From assembly GCA_937916485.1 (NCBI GenBank), contig CALFSV010000224.1:1-32424 (forward strand): a stretch of 32,424 nt of DNA. The letters run 5' to 3'. The notes under the pieces were generated by a model. It was not told where the DNA came from, searched no databases, and worked only from the letters and a program-made list of their open reading frames with translations. The DNA comes from an uncultured Paracoccaceae bacterium (GTDB taxonomy: Bacteria > Pseudomonadota > Alphaproteobacteria > Rhodobacterales > Rhodobacteraceae). Shown piece after piece: positions 30,283-32,424 of the stretch; the stretch's first letter is position 1, and every line of letters starts with the position of its first letter. The position numbers and the translations under genes are program-made.

Positions 30283-30737
30283 GGGCGGCGGGCGGCCATG
30301 ACCCAAATCGCCACAAAGACCAGCGAGAAGAGCGCGTTCCAAGATGCCATGGACAGCGTCAGGAATTGCCAGCTGACCTGATCGCAAAGCACGAGCGCCG
30401 GTGCGTCCAGAGACAAAAGATCGGCACCGTTCAGGCCGCCAAGGCCGGGTCCGGCACCTGTGCAGCTTGCCGGTCCCTCCCACCAGGCCCGCTCGACCCC
30501 GCTGTGATAGATTCCGATGGCTGCTGTCGTCAGCGCCGCAAGTCCGCCGGCCCAGGCCAACGCCCGCTGCCCCGACACCACCGCCAGCCCCCCGATGACC
30601 ACCGCCGCGACATGCGGCCAGCGCTGCCAAAGGCACATCTTGCAGGGGGCATAGCCCAGCGACTGAAACAGGAAGGCGCCGGCAAGCAATAAGAGAGAGC
30701 CGCCAGCAGCTAGAAAGATCAAGTTTGTTCGGGTCAA
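30276..30737 (-). CDS. dsbB: disulfide bond formation protein DsbB
   Basis: Four-span inner-membrane protein that reoxidises DsbA and passes electrons to quinone. Counting from TTG 30737 (153 residues), the first periplasmic loop has Cys32-x-x-Cys35 (CKMCLWQRWPH) and the second loop has Cys92 and Cys118. Four hydrophobic segments are visible. The TTG is chosen because GGTGAG stands 7 nt upstream and the codon overlaps the stop of the upstream gene as TTGA; the ATG at 30779 would lie inside that gene. Confidence 0.92.
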   Translation of the reverse strand: MTRTNLIFLAAGGSLLLLAGAFLFQSLGYAPCKMCLWQRWPHVAAVVIGGLAVVSGQRALAWAGGLAALTTAAIGIYHSGVERAWWEGPASCTGAGPGLGGLNGADLLSLDAPALVLCDQVSWQFLTLSMASWNALFSLVFVAIWVMAARRPA

Positions 30738-31312
30738 AGGTATCTCACCAGATAGAAGCCGCCGATAAAGACCACACAAAAGACGATAAAGACAAGGCCC
30801 AGGCGCTTCTCGATGAAGTCACGAATTGGTGCGCCAAATTTCCACAAGAGCCCGGCCACGATAAAGAACCGCAGCCCCCGTGCGATGATGGATGTGACAA
30901 TGAACGTCCCCAGCGGCAACCCGGTCCAGCCCGACATGATCGTGATGACCTTATAGGGAAAGGGGGTGATCCCTGCGATCAGCACCGGCCAAAAGCCCAG
31001 ATCGTTGAACCGGGTATTGAACTCTGCCATCGCATCGGCCTTGCCAAGGCTGGCAAGGATCGGCTGCCCGATACTGTCAAAAGCAAAGGCTCCGATGGCA
31101 TAGCCGAACATGCCGCCGATCACCGACGCCACGAGAGCCACCCCCGCGATAACGAAGGCCCGGTTCGGGCGTGCCAGGATCATCGGGATCATCAGAATGT
31201 CGGGGGGAATCGGAAAGAACGAAGATTCCACAAAAGCTACCACCGCCAACGCCCATAACGCATAGGGAGAGGACGCAAGACCGATGGTCCAGTCATATAG
31301 GCGACGTAGCAT
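30734..31312 (-). CDS. DedA/YqaA-type VTT-domain membrane protein
   Basis: A 192-residue multi-span inner-membrane protein of the SNARE-associated/VTT superfamily. Characteristic sequence is VESSFFPIPPDILMIPMIL near the N-terminus, a central GGMFGYAIGAFA, and FNDLGFWPVLIAGITPFPYK. DedA relatives are linked to lipid-carrier flipping and membrane homeostasis. The ATG at 31312 directly follows a GGGGA; the frame is open upstream to 31450, but that part is not family-like and enters the divergent metallopeptidase gene. The 4-bp overlap with dsbB indicates a two-gene operon. Confidence 0.88.
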   Translation of the reverse strand: MLRRLYDWTIGLASSPYALWALAVVAFVESSFFPIPPDILMIPMILARPNRAFVIAGVALVASVIGGMFGYAIGAFAFDSIGQPILASLGKADAMAEFNTRFNDLGFWPVLIAGITPFPYKVITIMSGWTGLPLGTFIVTSIIARGLRFFIVAGLLWKFGAPIRDFIEKRLGLVFIVFCVVFIGGFYLVRYL

Positions 31313-31405
31313 CTTTCCCCGAGGTAACTTTTCGCTGCCCATAGGCCATGCGAGCCGCTTATGGTCAACGTCTATCGACCATGATGGGCGGAATGAGGGT
31401 GGGGC

Positions 31406-32269
31406 ATGAAGTGGCAAGGACGGCGGGGTAGCCGAAACATCGAAGATCAACGCCGCTCGGGGGGCCGCTCGGGCAGCCGCTCGGCAGGTGGCATTGGCGG
31501 GGTGGGGCTCATCGCCCTACTGGTCGTTGGCTACTTTCTAGGGATCGACATCACACCCCTTTTGCAGGCCACCGATGGCGGACCGGTGACGGTCAGCAGC
31601 GAGACCGAGCTGACGCCCGCCGACCAAAGGGCGGCAGAGTTCGTGTCCGTCACGCTTGCCGATACAGAAGATGTCTGGGCCAATATCTTTGAGCGGGATC
31701 TGGGGCAGACCTACCGGCCCGCCACCCTCGTCCTGTTCAAAGGGGCCACCCGGTCTGCCTGTGGCGGGGCAAGCGCGGCGACGGGACCGTTCTATTGCCC
31801 GCCCGAACGGAAGGTGTTCCTGGACACGGACTTTTTCACCACTCTCGAACGCCAGTTGGGGGCGGGGGGCGATTTTGCGGCAGCTTATGTGGTGGCTCAT
31901 GAGGTCGCCCACCATGTCCAGAACGAGCTTGGGATCCTGGAGCAGGCCAACCGCATCCGCGCCAAGGTTGGTGAGGCGCAGTCCAACGCCATATCGGTCC
32001 GGATTGAGTTGCAGGCCGATTGCCTGTCCGGTGTCTGGGCCCGAGCCGCGCAAGAGCAGTTCGATACGCTGGAGCGGGGCGACATCGCCGAGGCGATGAA
32101 CGCCGCCGCCCGGATCGGCGACGACACCTTGCAGCGCAATGCCACCGGGCGGGTCCAGCGGGAAAGCTTTACCCACGGTACGTCCGAACAGCGGCAACGC
32201 TGGTTTGGCCGGGGCTATGACGGTGGCGACATAGGCGTCTGCGACACCTTTGCTGCGGATCAGCTCTGA
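31406..32269 (+). CDS. neutral zinc metallopeptidase, YpfJ family
   Basis: A 287-residue membrane-anchored protein. The start is basic and Gly/Arg/Ser-rich (MKWQGRRGSRNIEDQRRSGG), a motif typical of the family. One membrane span follows at about 30-47 (GIGGVGLIALLVVGYFLG), then a periplasmic domain. The zinc site is HEVAHH at 165-170, with two conserved Cys (SACGGASAATGPFYCPP, Cys119 and Cys131) likely forming a disulfide. Physiological substrates are not known. It is divergent from the DedA-type gene. Confidence 0.9.
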   Translation: MKWQGRRGSRNIEDQRRSGGRSGSRSAGGIGGVGLIALLVVGYFLGIDITPLLQATDGGPVTVSSETELTPADQRAAEFVSVTLADTEDVWANIFERDLGQTYRPATLVLFKGATRSACGGASAATGPFYCPPERKVFLDTDFFTTLERQLGAGGDFAAAYVVAHEVAHHVQNELGILEQANRIRAKVGEAQSNAISVRIELQADCLSGVWARAAQEQFDTLERGDIAEAMNAAARIGDDTLQRNATGRVQRESFTHGTSEQRQRWFGRGYDGGDIGVCDTFAADQL

Positions 32270-32286
32270 ACACTGCGTTCGCTACG

Positions 32287-32315
32287 TTGACGGCAGCCCA
32301 AGCTATCGCTAGATC
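32287..32315 (+). promoter_or_regulatory. candidate promoter of tRNA-Leu
   Basis: The -35 TTGACG (32287-32292, 5 of 6 consensus) is followed by a 17-nt spacer and a weak -10 TAGATC (32310-32315). The start would fall ~17 nt before the tRNA. Confidence 0.45.
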
Positions 32316-32338
32316 GGTGTGGCTGGCCGATGAGGCTC

Positions 32339-32424
32339 GCCGGTGTGGCGGAACGGTAGACGCAGCGGATTCAAAATCCGCCGATGGTAACATCGTGAGA
32401 GTTCGATTCTCTCCACCGGCACCA
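32339..32424 (+). tRNA. tRNA-Leu (anticodon CAA)
   Basis: Complete class II tRNA. The acceptor stem is GCCGGTG/CACCGGC, the D-arm GCG/CGC, and the anticodon stem GCGGA/TCCGC with loop TTCAAAA (anticodon CAA). A long variable arm CGATG-GTAA-CATCG and T-arm GAGAG-TTCGATT-CTCTC follow. The CCA is encoded and ends on the last base of the window. The long variable arm and the CAA anticodon identify leucine. Confidence 0.97.

Overview
This is a GC-rich chromosomal window, almost certainly from an alphaproteobacterium of the Rhodobacteraceae/Roseobacter type. The grounds are: a SciP (DUF1153) gene directly upstream of ctrA; LpxI rather than LpxH inside the lipid A cluster; folate-dependent TrmFO; a Usg-family protein; and GTTC-N7-GTTC, the alphaproteobacterial form of the SOS box. 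Nearly all genes are housekeeping genes, densely packed, with many 4-bp start/stop overlaps (ATGA, GTGA, TTGA). No prophage, insertion sequence, CRISPR array or defence island is visible.

Positions 1-12573 (all + apart from a possible partial gene at the left edge) form the envelope-building cluster: pyrH, frr, uppS, cdsA, dxr, rseP, a small membrane ORF with its own terminator, then bamA, skp/ompH, fabZ, lpxA, lpxI and lpxB. It links UMP supply, ribosome recycling, isoprenoid and undecaprenyl carriers, phospholipid head groups, envelope-stress proteolysis, outer-membrane protein assembly and lipid A. lpxD, often found between skp and fabZ, is absent here.

Positions 12574-19964: mnmA (-), then sciP, ctrA, ligA and recG (+). 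sciP and ctrA encode the cell-cycle master regulator and its antagonist. The sciP leader holds two perfect inverted repeats, one pairing with the likely Shine-Dalgarno. CtrA has an unusual C-terminal tail, followed by a decaying 15-bp tandem repeat. After recG comes the most interesting locus: a 40-48-residue single-membrane-span ORF behind a good promoter whose -35 lies inside a perfect GTTC-N7-GTTC LexA box, with a strong terminator downstream. It is a candidate SOS-induced small membrane protein, possibly a division inhibitor like Caulobacter SidA.

Positions 20113-27423: a NifU/IscU-like scaffold (-), hisI (+), then a minus-strand series gyrA, an unrecognised outer-membrane-like protein, trmFO and gluQ, and a divergent Usg-family gene.

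Positions 27424-32424: a convergent intergenic region with two mirror-image copies of a gene-3'-end element (a third copy follows mnmA); an arginine-to-proline module (arginase and ornithine cyclodeaminase) with a divergent Lrp/AsnC regulator and a palindrome between them; a coupled DedA-type/DsbB pair; a YpfJ-type zinc metallopeptidase; and a complete tRNA-Leu(CAA) whose CCA end coincides with the window end.
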